Source: JAFGMR01 sp964632755 (lineage in GTDB: Archaea; Halobacteriota; Methanosarcinia; Methanotrichales; Methanotrichaceae). From it: a stretch of DNA of 28,062 bases. Location of the stretch: contig CAZWDT010000041.1 in the NCBI GenBank assembly GCA_964632755.1, positions 1 to 28,062 on the forward strand. The letters are read 5' to 3'. The notes under the pieces were generated by a model. It saw nothing but the letters and a program-made list of their open reading frames with translations, searched no databases and was not told where the DNA came from. Every line of letters begins with the position of its first letter. Position 1 is the first letter of the stretch. Of this stretch, positions 1-6,914 are shown piece by piece. The translations under genes and the position numbers were made by a program.

Positions 1-7
1 GAGAGTG

Positions 8-28
8 ATTGCCTCCTTGGGTGGCAAT
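8..28. repeat. Short inverted repeat (hairpin), window edge
   Basis: Two 9-base arms, ATTGCCTCC and GGTGGCAAT, face each other across a 3-base loop with one mismatch. It may be the terminator hairpin of a gene lying to the left of the window, but no run of T follows on either strand, so this is only a guess. Confidence 0.3.
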
Positions 29-155
29 AGTTATCGCCCTCATCAATGCCAGAGATATTCCAACCAATTCTGAGTTCACGACCAAAAGTTGCCATATCGT
101 GATACTCAAACCATTAATGCACACTTATGGACGCGAATCAGATTAACTTATTCGT

Positions 156-183
156 GTTCATTCGCGTTCATTCGCGGTTGAAA
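156..183 (+). repeat. 28-bp dispersed repeat, copy 1 (inverted relative to copy 2)
   Basis: This stretch, with core TTCGCGTTCATTCGCGGTTG, is the exact reverse complement of 3524-3551. Internally it is built from a repeated 10-base unit (TTCATTCGCG type). Just upstream, ACGCGAAT at 131-138 and ATTCGTGT at 150-157 form a further imperfect inverted repeat. The pattern suggests a dispersed non-coding repeat family of this genome. The gap from the window start to 433 otherwise holds no gene that I can support. Confidence 0.75.
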
Positions 184-433
184 AAAGTGGTTCTTCGCTG
201 AATTGAGTGGGTATGGATCATGGGAGATTTCCGGCATGAGTCATTTGTTATGTCAAGGTGTATGTGATGAGCCGCTACATCTCGATAATCATGGAGGAAT
301 GGTGAGATGAAGGCAGAAAGGCGCCGACACTTGCCACCCCATACCCACATTGAATAGCGAGGAACCTTTTCAAGTTCACGAATCCAAGTCGGGCAATCAT
401 CCTTATCTAGCCGCTGGCGGAGAAGCAAAGATA

Positions 434-1081
434 ATGGGAGAACACCTGCTTGCCCGCCTCCTGGCCTCGGGAACCGTATCCCTCCTGGCAGCCCTTGCCG
501 GAGGGGGGTTGAGCTTCATCGGCCGGCCCTTGGGGGCGGCTTATGTCATCATGCTCTTCCTCTGGATGGCGACGGTTTCAGCCACGCGGAGCACAGGAGA
601 GGAGTCATCCTACGATCGAAGGCAGAGGCCCTTCTATGCAATGCTCTCGGTGATCTTCCTGCTGCTCTTCTTTCTCCCCCCGTGGGAGTATGCTCATCTG
701 GAGGGGCCGATACCCAGGGACGGCCTTCTCGCCTGGGTCGGCCTCGGCCTGATGGCTATAGGAACCTGGCTTCGCACGGCGGCAACGATCGAGCTAAGGG
801 GCTTCTACACTGCCAGGCTGTCGGTTAGCCCAAAGCAGAGGGTCGTGACCACAGGGCCGTACAGGCATATCCGCCATCCCGGCTATCTCGGCGAGCTCTT
901 GACGATCCTTGGGATATCGCTTGCCATGGGTTGCCTCTCAGGGCTTCTGCTGCTTCTAGCAACGCTGATCCTGCTAATTAAGCGGATGGATGCGGAGGAG
1001 GAGATGATGATCCGCGAGCTTGGGCGCGAGTACCTGGATTACATGGGGAGGACCTCGCGCCTCGTCCCGCGGGCATACTGA
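434..1081 (+). CDS. Isoprenylcysteine carboxyl methyltransferase (ICMT/PEMT) family membrane protein
   Basis: A 215-residue integral membrane protein. The C-terminal half carries the family signature: a run with GPYRHIRHPGYLG at about residues 146-158, followed by a hydrophobic helix and a conserved acidic segment (MDAEEEMMIRELG). In this superfamily the RHPxY segment and the C-terminal Glu-rich helix bind S-adenosylmethionine, and members methylate prenyl-cysteine, phospholipid or small lipophilic substrates. The substrate here is unknown. I chose ATG 434, which has GGCGGAGAAG upstream, over a TTG at 350, because the extra 28 residues are polar and unlike the family N-terminus. It ends 20 bases from the convergent gene at 1102. 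Confidence 0.8.
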   Translation: MGEHLLARLLASGTVSLLAALAGGGLSFIGRPLGAAYVIMLFLWMATVSATRSTGEESSYDRRQRPFYAMLSVIFLLLFFLPPWEYAHLEGPIPRDGLLAWVGLGLMAIGTWLRTAATIELRGFYTARLSVSPKQRVVTTGPYRHIRHPGYLGELLTILGISLAMGCLSGLLLLLATLILLIKRMDAEEEMMIRELGREYLDYMGRTSRLVPRAY

Positions 1082-1101
1082 CCAGCGGCAATCGTCTCTC
1101 G

Positions 1102-2271
1102 CTAGGACCTCCGCCTCCCCATCCTCGACCTCTGGGGGCGTCCATCTCCCAGATGTCCCAACAGGCGGATCTCTCCCTTCTTGACCTTGATCATGCCCTT
1201 CTTCTCCATACTCTTTACTAGGTCATCCGCTATAGCCCTCGCGCTTATCGATAAGGTCCCTTTATCCACTTCCTTCTCGACTTGACAGGTCGCCAGGAAC
1301 TCCTCCATATTCAGCTTCCCCTCGGAGAGCTTGTCGAGCAGGCCCTTCATCAATATCTGGAGGGCCCGGATGGCGAAGAGTTGCGAAGGGTAATCCTCTT
1401 CGAAGATGGGGTCCAGGTCGTCCATGGAGATGACGGATAGCTCGTCTATCGATATGTCGCGCTTCTTCTGGAAGTATACATCGGAGAAGTATCTGACGAG
1501 CTCGTGATCGGGGCCATACTTCTCGATCTTTATGGGAATGGAGATTATGGGATCATCGGGGAGCCCGATCTTGTCCCCTCTGGGGAATACACCATTGATC
1601 TTCAGGACATTATTGATGAAGGCCAACGACATTAAGCGGTCGCGTGCCTCTTCTAAATCGAAGGGAGAACCCTTCATCAGAGCCTCCTCAACGGTCGAAG
1701 TCTCTTCTGCTACCGCCTCATCAAGGTCGCCCCCTTCTTCATCTTCTTCCGCTCCCATCTCCTCGTCGTCAATCCCCAAGATCGCATGAAGATCCTGGTC
1801 GAACTCGTCCAGCTTTGGTGCCCGCTTATGGTCGAATAGGCTTAGAACCTCACCTAAGGTCTTGGCCTCTTTGAGCACCTCCCTCAGATCGTCCAAGTCC
1901 TTCTCACACTTGCTCAGATCTTCATCCATCTCCCTGAGCTGGCTGAGCTTTCCTTCCAAAAACCATCTTTTGAGCAACACAACATGGGTGTATTCTCGCA
2001 TCTCAACCTTGATCCCGGCATTCTTCAAGAGATCTGCCAGATCAATGGCTTTGTCCTCCTCGAAAGTCCCAAGCTTTATCATCCTTTCACCATGCTCTTC
2101 TCTCAATATGAACATTCTCATGCGATCTCCCAGCATGGCCAGCTCAACCGTTCTGGATCCAGGGGAAACGTTCATATTCATCGCATCCGACCAATAAAAG
2201 GCATCTCTGCCTTTGGAGATGTCTGCAGGACCGATCCGACCGGAAAAGATGTGGGTGCCTGATAAGAGCAT
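1102..2271 (-). CDS. Unrecognised acidic protein with coiled coil and C-terminal winged-helix-like region
   Basis: I do not recognise this 389-residue soluble protein. It starts with a basic/hydrophobic segment, has a charged stretch likely to form a coiled coil at about residues 108-140, then a very acidic linker at about 170-195, and a C-terminal part (about 325-375) that reads like a winged helix (SISARAIADDLVKSMEKKGMIKV). The last residues are Arg-rich (SRMGRRRS), which could contact nucleic acid. The start is uncertain: ATG 2271 has no clear ribosome binding site and ATG 2181 (residue 31) is possible, but residues 10-30 look coding. It is divergent from the small gene at 2370, with a shared 98-base intergenic region, so the two may be functionally linked. 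The architecture recalls chromosome-segregation or regulatory proteins, but I cannot assign a family. Confidence 0.65.
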   Translation of the reverse strand: MLLSGTHIFSGRIGPADISKGRDAFYWSDAMNMNVSPGSRTVELAMLGDRMRMFILREEHGERMIKLGTFEEDKAIDLADLLKNAGIKVEMREYTHVVLLKRWFLEGKLSQLREMDEDLSKCEKDLDDLREVLKEAKTLGEVLSLFDHKRAPKLDEFDQDLHAILGIDDEEMGAEEDEEGGDLDEAVAEETSTVEEALMKGSPFDLEEARDRLMSLAFINNVLKINGVFPRGDKIGLPDDPIISIPIKIEKYGPDHELVRYFSDVYFQKKRDISIDELSVISMDDLDPIFEEDYPSQLFAIRALQILMKGLLDKLSEGKLNMEEFLATCQVEKEVDKGTLSISARAIADDLVKSMEKKGMIKVKKGEIRLLGHLGDGRPQRSRMGRRRS

Positions 2272-2369
2272 TGGATGCTTGACGGAGCTTACGGACGCCA
2301 GTCTGTAGCTGGAAGAGGTTCGGCATAAATCGATTATGCATCAGCGGGAGATCAATAAGGAGATCGAGC

Positions 2370-2705
2370 ATGAGCCAACGTGAGTTTACCGATAAGGACC
2401 TCGATGAGGATGAGAAGAGGGTCATGGGAAAGCTGATAGATCTGTGGAGCATCGGCGAGGATGACGATCCCTACATCCATTGTACCGAGGATAGGATCAT
2501 AAAAGAGCTTGAGAAGGGCGAGCTCTCTCGGGAGAGGATCCAGAAGATCCTGGCCGATCTGGAGTCATACGGCCTGACAAAGCGGATCGATGCCGAGGGC
2601 AAGCCGCGCTTCATCTATCAGGCAACAGCCGAGCATATCGTAAAGGAGCTCCAGAAGACCACGTATGTTGAGAGCAGGTATCCCTTCAAGCCTCATCACC
2701 GCTAA
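2370..2705 (+). CDS. Small winged-helix-like protein, function unknown
   Basis: A 111-residue soluble, highly charged protein. Residues 13-90 show the helix pattern of a winged helix: a first helix (DEKRVMGKLIDLW), a second (TEDRIIKELEKG), a putative recognition helix (SRERIQKILADLESYGLT) and a short beta wing (KPRFIYQAT). AAGGAGATCGAGC sits just before ATG 2370, a good ribosome binding site. It is transcribed divergently from the 389-residue protein; a TATA-like GCATAAAT lies about 45 bases upstream. A DNA-binding regulator is a reasonable inference, but no family was recognised and no ligand-binding domain is present. Confidence 0.65.
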   Translation: MSQREFTDKDLDEDEKRVMGKLIDLWSIGEDDDPYIHCTEDRIIKELEKGELSRERIQKILADLESYGLTKRIDAEGKPRFIYQATAEHIVKELQKTTYVESRYPFKPHHR

Positions 2706-2714
2706 CGGGAAGAT

Positions 2715-2731
2715 GGGGCCGGTTTGGCCCC
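2715..2731. terminator. Hairpin between convergent genes
   Basis: GGGGCC and GGCCCC form a perfect 6-bp stem around a GGTTT loop, in the 26-base gap between the stops of the 2370-2705 and 2732-3421 genes. Its placement suggests a bidirectional terminator; no T run is attached. Confidence 0.45.
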
Positions 2732-3421
2732 CTACTCTGCTATTGCGTAGGTCATAGTGACGCTTGCGCTCATCTCGAGCTCGCCTGGCATGACCAGGGT
2801 CTGTGAGAAGGCGAAATCCGCCATTGCCCGTGTCGGCTGATAGGAGTAACCCTCGGTGATCTCAAGTATCGGTCCGAGCTCCACGCCTGCTGCCGAGGCG
2901 ACCACATGGGCGTTGGATATCGCATCCTGCACCGCCTCCTCAAGGGCCTCGTCCATGTAAGGCGATGGATCGCGAATGCCGAACGCAAGCCCCGTGACCT
3001 TGTTGCTTCCAGCATCGATGGCTGCGTCGAGCACGGCCTCCACGTCCTCTGTGAGGTTCAGGGCAATGGTGACCTGGTTGATAACGACGAAGACCGGCGT
3101 CTCGTCCCCGCCGTCATAAAGGTCGGGATCTGGCTCATATCTGCTGATGCTGTATCCCGTGGTCTGTATCTCACGGCGCTCTACGTCTGCATTGAGCAGG
3201 GCCTCTATCGTGCGGTTCATCAACTCTGCGTTCTCAGCTGCGGCTGCAACGGCGCTCTCGTCTCTTGTCTCGACCCCAAGGGTCAATGTGACCATGTCCG
3301 GAGTTGCCTTGGACGTGCCGTCGCCGGTTACAACGATTCTGGAGATATCCTCGTCCTCGGCCCAGGCCAATTGGGCCAGGGATAGGACGAGCAGTATGGA
3401 TAGCATCTGCCATATCTTCAT
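2732..3421 (-). CDS. Secreted SIMPL-domain (DUF541) protein, copy 1
   Basis: A 229-residue protein with an N-terminal signal peptide (KIWQMLSILLVLSLAQLAWA, likely cleaved after AWA) followed by a SIMPL/DUF541 domain. Visible features are the opening strand RIVVTGDGTSKATPDMVTL, the helix with AENAELMNRTIEAL, the turn DVERREIQTTGYSI, and the second half NKVTGLAFGIRDP with the helix DEALEEAVQDAISNAHVVA. Known homologues form oligomeric shells in the periplasm or outside the cell, and their function is largely unclear. The start is ATG 3421, preceded by GGGGGAATTTG; the codon before it (TTG) is unlikely. A paralogue lies upstream at 3752-4504, separated by a 330-base gap holding a repeat. Confidence 0.85.
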   Translation of the reverse strand: MKIWQMLSILLVLSLAQLAWAEDEDISRIVVTGDGTSKATPDMVTLTLGVETRDESAVAAAAENAELMNRTIEALLNADVERREIQTTGYSISRYEPDPDLYDGGDETPVFVVINQVTIALNLTEDVEAVLDAAIDAGSNKVTGLAFGIRDPSPYMDEALEEAVQDAISNAHVVASAAGVELGPILEITEGYSYQPTRAMADFAFSQTLVMPGELEMSASVTMTYAIAE

Positions 3422-3523
3422 CAAATTCCCCCGGTGGATATCAGCTCGATCGGTATTAAGAGGCGCGGTCGGAAGAGAAAAGGGGTTCCTCGTCGTTTAT
3501 GTTGTCGAAAGTATTTCTCCCTA

Positions 3524-3551
3524 TTTCAACCGCGAATGAACGCGAATGAAC
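3524..3551 (-). repeat. 28-bp dispersed repeat, copy 2
   Basis: This is the exact reverse complement of 156-183, made of tandem CGCGAATGAA units (3531-3550). It lies in the gap between the two SIMPL genes. On the minus strand an open stretch (3751-3521) runs straight through it. The part coded at about 3553-3621 (MKFDENLISEIIYAITGC) resembles the N-terminus of GxxExxY-type proteins and stops resembling it at the repeat, so the gap could contain a truncated remnant. Confidence 0.7.
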
Positions 3552-3714
3552 GCTAATTTCTCACGTAAAATACATCCAGTTATGGCATATATAATCTCAG
3601 ATATAAGGTTTTCATCGAATTTCATTGGCGATGACGTTTGCAATACGTCTAAGTTAAACGATGATCCCTTTCCAAGCAATTGGGCGAAGGGCCAGAAAAG
3701 GTCGATGATATAAC

Positions 3715-3736
3715 GAGGGGCGACCTTGCGCCCCTC
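3715..3736 (-). terminator. Hairpin downstream of SIMPL copy 2
   Basis: GAGGGGCG and CGCCCCTC form a perfect 8-bp stem with a 6-base loop, starting 15 bases after the stop of the minus-strand SIMPL gene at 3752. This strong stem would end or protect that transcript. There is no good U-run after it. Confidence 0.5.
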
Positions 3737-3751
3737 TAAAATCTTCTCCAC

Positions 3752-4504
3752 CTACTCGAGTATGCTGTAGCTCACCCTGACGCATGACCGCACGGTTATC
3801 ATATCGGGCCGGCCGAAGCCGAATCCGTCGAAGCCAAAACCGTCAGAGTAGAACTGCGGCATGCCCATGCCCCAGAAGAACCCTCGTCCGACATCCGAGT
3901 ATGCGCAATTGGAGACCTCTATCACATTGCCTAGCCGCATGCCGAAGAATGTCGCTATCTCCTGGGCGCTATTTTTCGCGTCCTCAAGCGCTTTCTGGCG
4001 GGCCTCGGAGACTGCAGAGTTGCTATCGCTAAGGCTGTATCCTATGATCTCAGCGCTCGCTTCCTCCGACCGGGCCGCTTCCATCGCGCTATTAACCTCG
4101 GACTGATCCGTGGTCATCATCCGGACCAACGCCTGGCTCTTCACCTGGTTGGTCGCGTTGTAATCCTGAACATCGCATACGGTCGTGTTGTTAACCGTCC
4201 TGCAGATCCTGCTATACATCTGGCCGCTCATTATGCTGTTAGAATAGCCCTGCCTTATATCGTCCCTGCTCAATCCAGCATCTATCAAGGCTTGCACGGT
4301 CCTGTTGAGCCTATCGGAGTTCTCTCTGATTGCCTGAGTGGTATTCTCGTTGCTGCTGGTAACAGTGATCGAGATGGTCACCGTATCGGCGGGAACCGAT
4401 ACTGCGCCCTCCCCTACGACGGTTAGGGGCATCGTCTCCGCAGAGGCGACGGATAGGGCTGAGATAAGCATGATGAGGCCGAGCACCATCGGTTCTCTCT
4501 TCAT
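3752..4504 (-). CDS. Secreted SIMPL-domain (DUF541) protein, copy 2
   Basis: A 250-residue exported protein. The signal peptide covers about residues 1-22 (a KRE start, a hydrophobic core VLGLIMLISALSVASA, cleavage after ASA). The SIMPL domain follows, with TVVGEGAVSVPADTVTISI, the helix RENSDRLNRTVQALIDAGL, the turn SRDDIRQGYSNSI, and SEARQKALEDAKNSAQEIA in the second half. A Gly/Phe-rich segment near the C-terminus (about 210-235, FGFDGFGFGRP) is not in copy 1. Three Cys residues (two in CRTVNNTTVC, one in SNCAY) could form extracellular disulfides. The ribosome binding site is AGGGG before ATG 4504, and a TATA-like GATTTATTAC lies about 35 bases upstream. It is paralogous to 2732-3421. Confidence 0.85.
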   Translation of the reverse strand: MKREPMVLGLIMLISALSVASAETMPLTVVGEGAVSVPADTVTISITVTSSNENTTQAIRENSDRLNRTVQALIDAGLSRDDIRQGYSNSIMSGQMYSRICRTVNNTTVCDVQDYNATNQVKSQALVRMMTTDQSEVNSAMEAARSEEASAEIIGYSLSDSNSAVSEARQKALEDAKNSAQEIATFFGMRLGNVIEVSNCAYSDVGRGFFWGMGMPQFYSDGFGFDGFGFGRPDMITVRSCVRVSYSILE

Positions 4505-4615
4505 ATAATTCCCCTAAGGTACATGATCGTTCGCTGTAATAAATCCAGCGGTCGAGACGTCAATCGTCGTAATTGCTTGATGGGGGTGGCGGGCCTTCAT
4601 GGTTTGGTTCTGAAA

Positions 4616-4624
4616 GATTTATAA
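4616..4624 (+). promoter_or_regulatory. TATA-box promoter of the rubredoxin-ferritin unit
   Basis: GAAAGATTTATAAGG contains an archaeal TATA element with a purine-rich BRE-like sequence before it. It lies about 40 bases before the TTG start of rubredoxin, implying a very short leader. Confidence 0.6.
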
Positions 4625-4660
4625 GGTGTAAGAAGAGATATATTAGTTGGGTGTTGGGAC

Positions 4661-4822
4661 TTGGAGAGATATATCTGCACGGCCTGCGGCTATGTATACG
4701 ATCCTCTGAAGGGCGATCCGGATAGCGGAATTCCGTCGGGAACGGATTTCGAAGACCTTCCGGAGGGCTGGGTCTGTCCGAAGTGCGGGGTTGGCAAGGA
4801 GATGTTCGAGAAGGCCCCTTGA
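4661..4822 (+). CDS. rub: Rubredoxin
   Basis: A 53-residue one-iron electron carrier. The four iron-ligating cysteines are in two knuckles: YICTACGYVYD (Cys6, Cys9) and WVCPKCGVGK (Cys39, Cys42). The middle has the usual DPDSGIPSGTDFEDLPEGW segment (residues 20-38), so length and spacing match ordinary rubredoxins. The start is TTG 4661, preceded by GGGTG; an in-frame stop at 4622 and no other start codon between them exclude a longer form. Ferritin follows 51 bases later and is probably co-transcribed. In anaerobes rubredoxin supplies electrons to oxygen- and peroxide-reducing enzymes; pairing with ferritin suggests a role in iron handling or oxidative defence. Confidence 0.95.
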   Translation: MERYICTACGYVYDPLKGDPDSGIPSGTDFEDLPEGWVCPKCGVGKEMFEKAP

Positions 4823-4873
4823 GGCCTTCGATCGAGTTCGCAATTACGAAATAAGCAGGGAAGGTGGTCTTGA

Positions 4874-5386
4874 ATGATAGATGCCAAGATGTTGGATGCC
4901 TTGAACAGACAGGTGAACGCGGAGCTGTACTCGTCCTATCTCTACCTCTCGATGTCAGCTCACTTCGAGTCGATGGGCCTCAAGGGTTTCGCGAACTGGA
5001 TGCGCGTGCAAGCCCAGGAGGAGATGATGCACGCAATCAAGTTCTACGACTACATTGTGAGCCGCGGGGGGAAGGTGAGGTTGATGCAGATCGACGCTCC
5101 CCCGACCGAGTGGGTCTCGCCCCTCAAGGTATTCGAGGAGGTGTACGCCCATGAGCAGAAGGTGACAGGGCTCATCCACAGCCTCGTCGACCTTGCGATC
5201 TCCCAGAAGGATCATGCGACGAACAACATGCTCCAGTGGTTCGTAACCGAGCAGGTCGAGGAGGAGGCAAGCGCTGAAGAGATACGGGGGAAGGTGAGCC
5301 TCGTCAGCGGGGAGAGGGGGATTGGCGTGCTCTACATGCTCGACAAGGAGCTGGGGCTCAGGGTCTTTACGCCGCCTGTGGCGTGA
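4874..5386 (+). CDS. ftnA: Ferritin, non-haem (FtnA type)
   Basis: A 170-residue four-helix-bundle iron-storage protein that oxidises Fe(II) and stores it as a mineral inside a 24-subunit shell. The ferroxidase ligands of bacterial/archaeal FtnA are all present: Glu17, Glu50 and His53 (QAQEEMMHAIKFYDYI), Glu94 (YAHEQKVT), and Glu130 with Glu126 and Glu129 nearby (FVTEQVEEEASAEEI). No haem-ligating Met typical of bacterioferritin is needed to explain the sequence. Length is normal. A strong ribosome binding site (GGAAGGTGGT) precedes ATG 4874. It forms a unit with rubredoxin upstream. Confidence 0.95.
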   Translation: MIDAKMLDALNRQVNAELYSSYLYLSMSAHFESMGLKGFANWMRVQAQEEMMHAIKFYDYIVSRGGKVRLMQIDAPPTEWVSPLKVFEEVYAHEQKVTGLIHSLVDLAISQKDHATNNMLQWFVTEQVEEEASAEEIRGKVSLVSGERGIGVLYMLDKELGLRVFTPPVA

Positions 5387-6009
5387 GGGTCCTGCCGGGC
5401 CCCGTTGGGAGGGGATGGAGGGCCGGGTTGCGGCGGCGCCTCTGCGACGCGGTCGCTGCGACATGCGGCCTTTGTGAGGAGCCAGTATCTCTTCGAGATC
5501 CTGTTGCAGTGTCGGTACCGGGCTCATCTGAATCATGCTCCTCTTGGACCTCACGCAGGATTCTCGCAACCACTCTCGCATCTCGAAGGATGATAGGCGG
5601 CAAGTCGATGATCAGCCCACATTCCGGAGTTAAGCTTGGAAAAGCTAAAATTTATTAATAATATAAAATGCTGGAGTCAGGATGAATTCACTCATTGGTT
5701 TGATTAGAATGATCTAACCTTAATTAAATTTCGATCGCGTGATTGACCCTCGGCCCGAGTATTTAATCACGAGGAATAGTTCGGTAGAGGGTAACTACCA
5801 CTTTGAAGGATGCAGATTTTGGAGAGAAACGCTATCTGGAAAAATGTTGAAAATTGGCCAGGTTAATCCGGAATGTCGGGTAATCACCCTTAATCTCGAC
5901 ATAGCCCATAGCGGCATCATTGCCTTAAAAAGGATAACGTCGTTAGTTGATTTCTCAAAGCATCCTTCGCCAGCTTCCGCCAGCCGCTATCCCCGGCGTA
6001 TAATGCACC
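5387..6009. other. Intergenic stretch without a supported gene
   Basis: Two parts differ in composition. 5387-5640 is GC-rich; on the minus strand a frame open from about 5660 down to 5367 begins plausibly (a stretch with LIIDLPPIILRDARVVARIL) but degenerates into an Arg/Pro-rich tail and has no start with a ribosome binding site, so it may be a decayed gene. 5640-6009 is AT-richer and has TATA-like sequences (TTTATTAATAATATAAAA). A 95-codon plus-strand frame from GTG 5739 has no ribosome binding site and resembles nothing I know. I do not call a gene. Confidence 0.4.
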
Positions 6010-6044
6010 ATAAAAAAGAGGTTTGAGCCGTGTTCACCGGCTCA
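6010..6044 (-). terminator. Stem plus U-run terminator of the ATP synthase operon
   Basis: TGAGCCG and CGGCTCA form a perfect 7-bp stem around a 7-base loop (6024-6044); on the minus strand it is followed by CAAACCTC and six T residues (6018-6013). It lies at the end of the ATPase operon, and the stop codon of the last small gene (6034-6036) falls within the loop. Confidence 0.75.
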
Positions 6045-6213
6045 ATCTGTCCCAAAGCTCGATAAGATGCTCGCCGTAGAGGACCCAAATAAGGACGAAA
6101 ACCCCGAGCATGACGTAGAGGTTGGAGATATACACCAACCACTGCAGCAACCTAGCCTTCTTCTCGGGGGTTCCGAACCATTTATTTGCTTTCCTCTCCA
6201 ACAGTCCGGGCAT
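6034..6213 (-). CDS. Small one-TM protein at the end of the ATP synthase operon (AhaG-like position)
   Basis: A 59-residue protein not usually called because of its size. The N-terminal 21 residues are basic (MPGLLERKANKWFGTPEKKA), followed by one membrane helix at about residues 25-46 (VYISNLYVMLGVFVLIWVLY) and a short tail HLIELWDRLSR. Its ATG follows the stop of subunit D after one base, so it must be translationally coupled to the operon. Methanosarcina mazei's operon was described with a small gene ahaG after ahaD; this may be its counterpart, but I have not aligned them. The function is unknown; an assembly factor or accessory subunit is possible. Confidence 0.75.
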   Translation of the reverse strand: MPGLLERKANKWFGTPEKKARLLQWLVYISNLYVMLGVFVLIWVLYGEHLIELWDRLSR

Positions 6214-6214
6214 C

Positions 6215-6910
6215 TTAGACGGATCCCACCTCAGCCGCAGCAGCTGCTACAGCTTTAGCGGCCTCTTCCTCCTTGGTCCGTTTGACGGCCTTGGCCTTGA
6301 GTTTCTTCAGCCTGACCACGTTATCCCTATCCATCTCCTCAAGAGCGAAGCTGATGAACCTGATGGTGTCCTTGATATCAGGGATAACCTTGAACTCCAA
6401 GGCGTTGACCCGCCTCTTCGTGCTATCGATATCATCGACCAGCTTGAGAAGCGAGGTCTCCACCTCGGCAGCGCTGATTATCTTGTCCACCAACGACTCA
6501 AAGGCGTCAGCAGCCTCATCTATGGAGGCGCTGGTCCCTATGATTCCGTAGCCTCGCTCGTACATCTTCTTATGTACAGCTTCGGCGGTGATCTTTGGAA
6601 CCACCACGCCCATGATGTTCCGGGAATCCAGTTCCACTGACGGCTCGCTTTGCAGGGCAAAGGATACGCTCTTTATGGCCACAGAGCCCTCAGTGCTCTT
6701 GGCCATATTGAGCCTCTGCTCGGCTTTTAGCAGATCTTGGACCAGCTCCTGCCTAACCGTCTTCGCCTTGTTCAGCACCTCAAAGAACTCTATCATGAGG
6801 CCGTCTCGCTTCATCTTGAGGAGCTCGTGACCAGATTGGGCCACTTTGATCCTGCGCCTCAGCTGGATCAGAACAGCCCTCGTCGGCTTTGTTCCTCGAA
6901 TTACGGCCAT
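6215..6910 (-). CDS. atpD: A1AO-ATP synthase subunit D (central stalk)
   Basis: A 231-residue protein that forms the long antiparallel coiled coil of the rotor shaft inside the A3B3 head. The N-terminus has the family start (IRGTKPTRAVLIQLRRRIKV), and a second helix covers about 165-210 (RRVNALEFKVIPDIKDTIRFI ends with the conserved EEMDRDNVVRLKKLK). It is slightly longer than many homologues because of an Ala-rich tail (KAVAAAAAEVGSV). It lies between atpB (4-base gap) and the 59-residue gene (1-base gap). Confidence 0.95.
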   Translation of the reverse strand: MAVIRGTKPTRAVLIQLRRRIKVAQSGHELLKMKRDGLMIEFFEVLNKAKTVRQELVQDLLKAEQRLNMAKSTEGSVAIKSVSFALQSEPSVELDSRNIMGVVVPKITAEAVHKKMYERGYGIIGTSASIDEAADAFESLVDKIISAAEVETSLLKLVDDIDSTKRRVNALEFKVIPDIKDTIRFISFALEEMDRDNVVRLKKLKAKAVKRTKEEEAAKAVAAAAAEVGSV

Positions 6911-6914
6911 GGTC

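Noticed and set aside
156..183. Possible CRISPR-like repeat because of the internal 10-base repetition
   Set aside because: There are only two distant copies in opposite orientation and no regularly spaced array.
5739..6026. 95-codon plus-strand frame from a GTG
   Set aside because: No ribosome binding site, no recognisable motif and poor protein-like composition at the C-terminus; it is in an otherwise gene-free gap.
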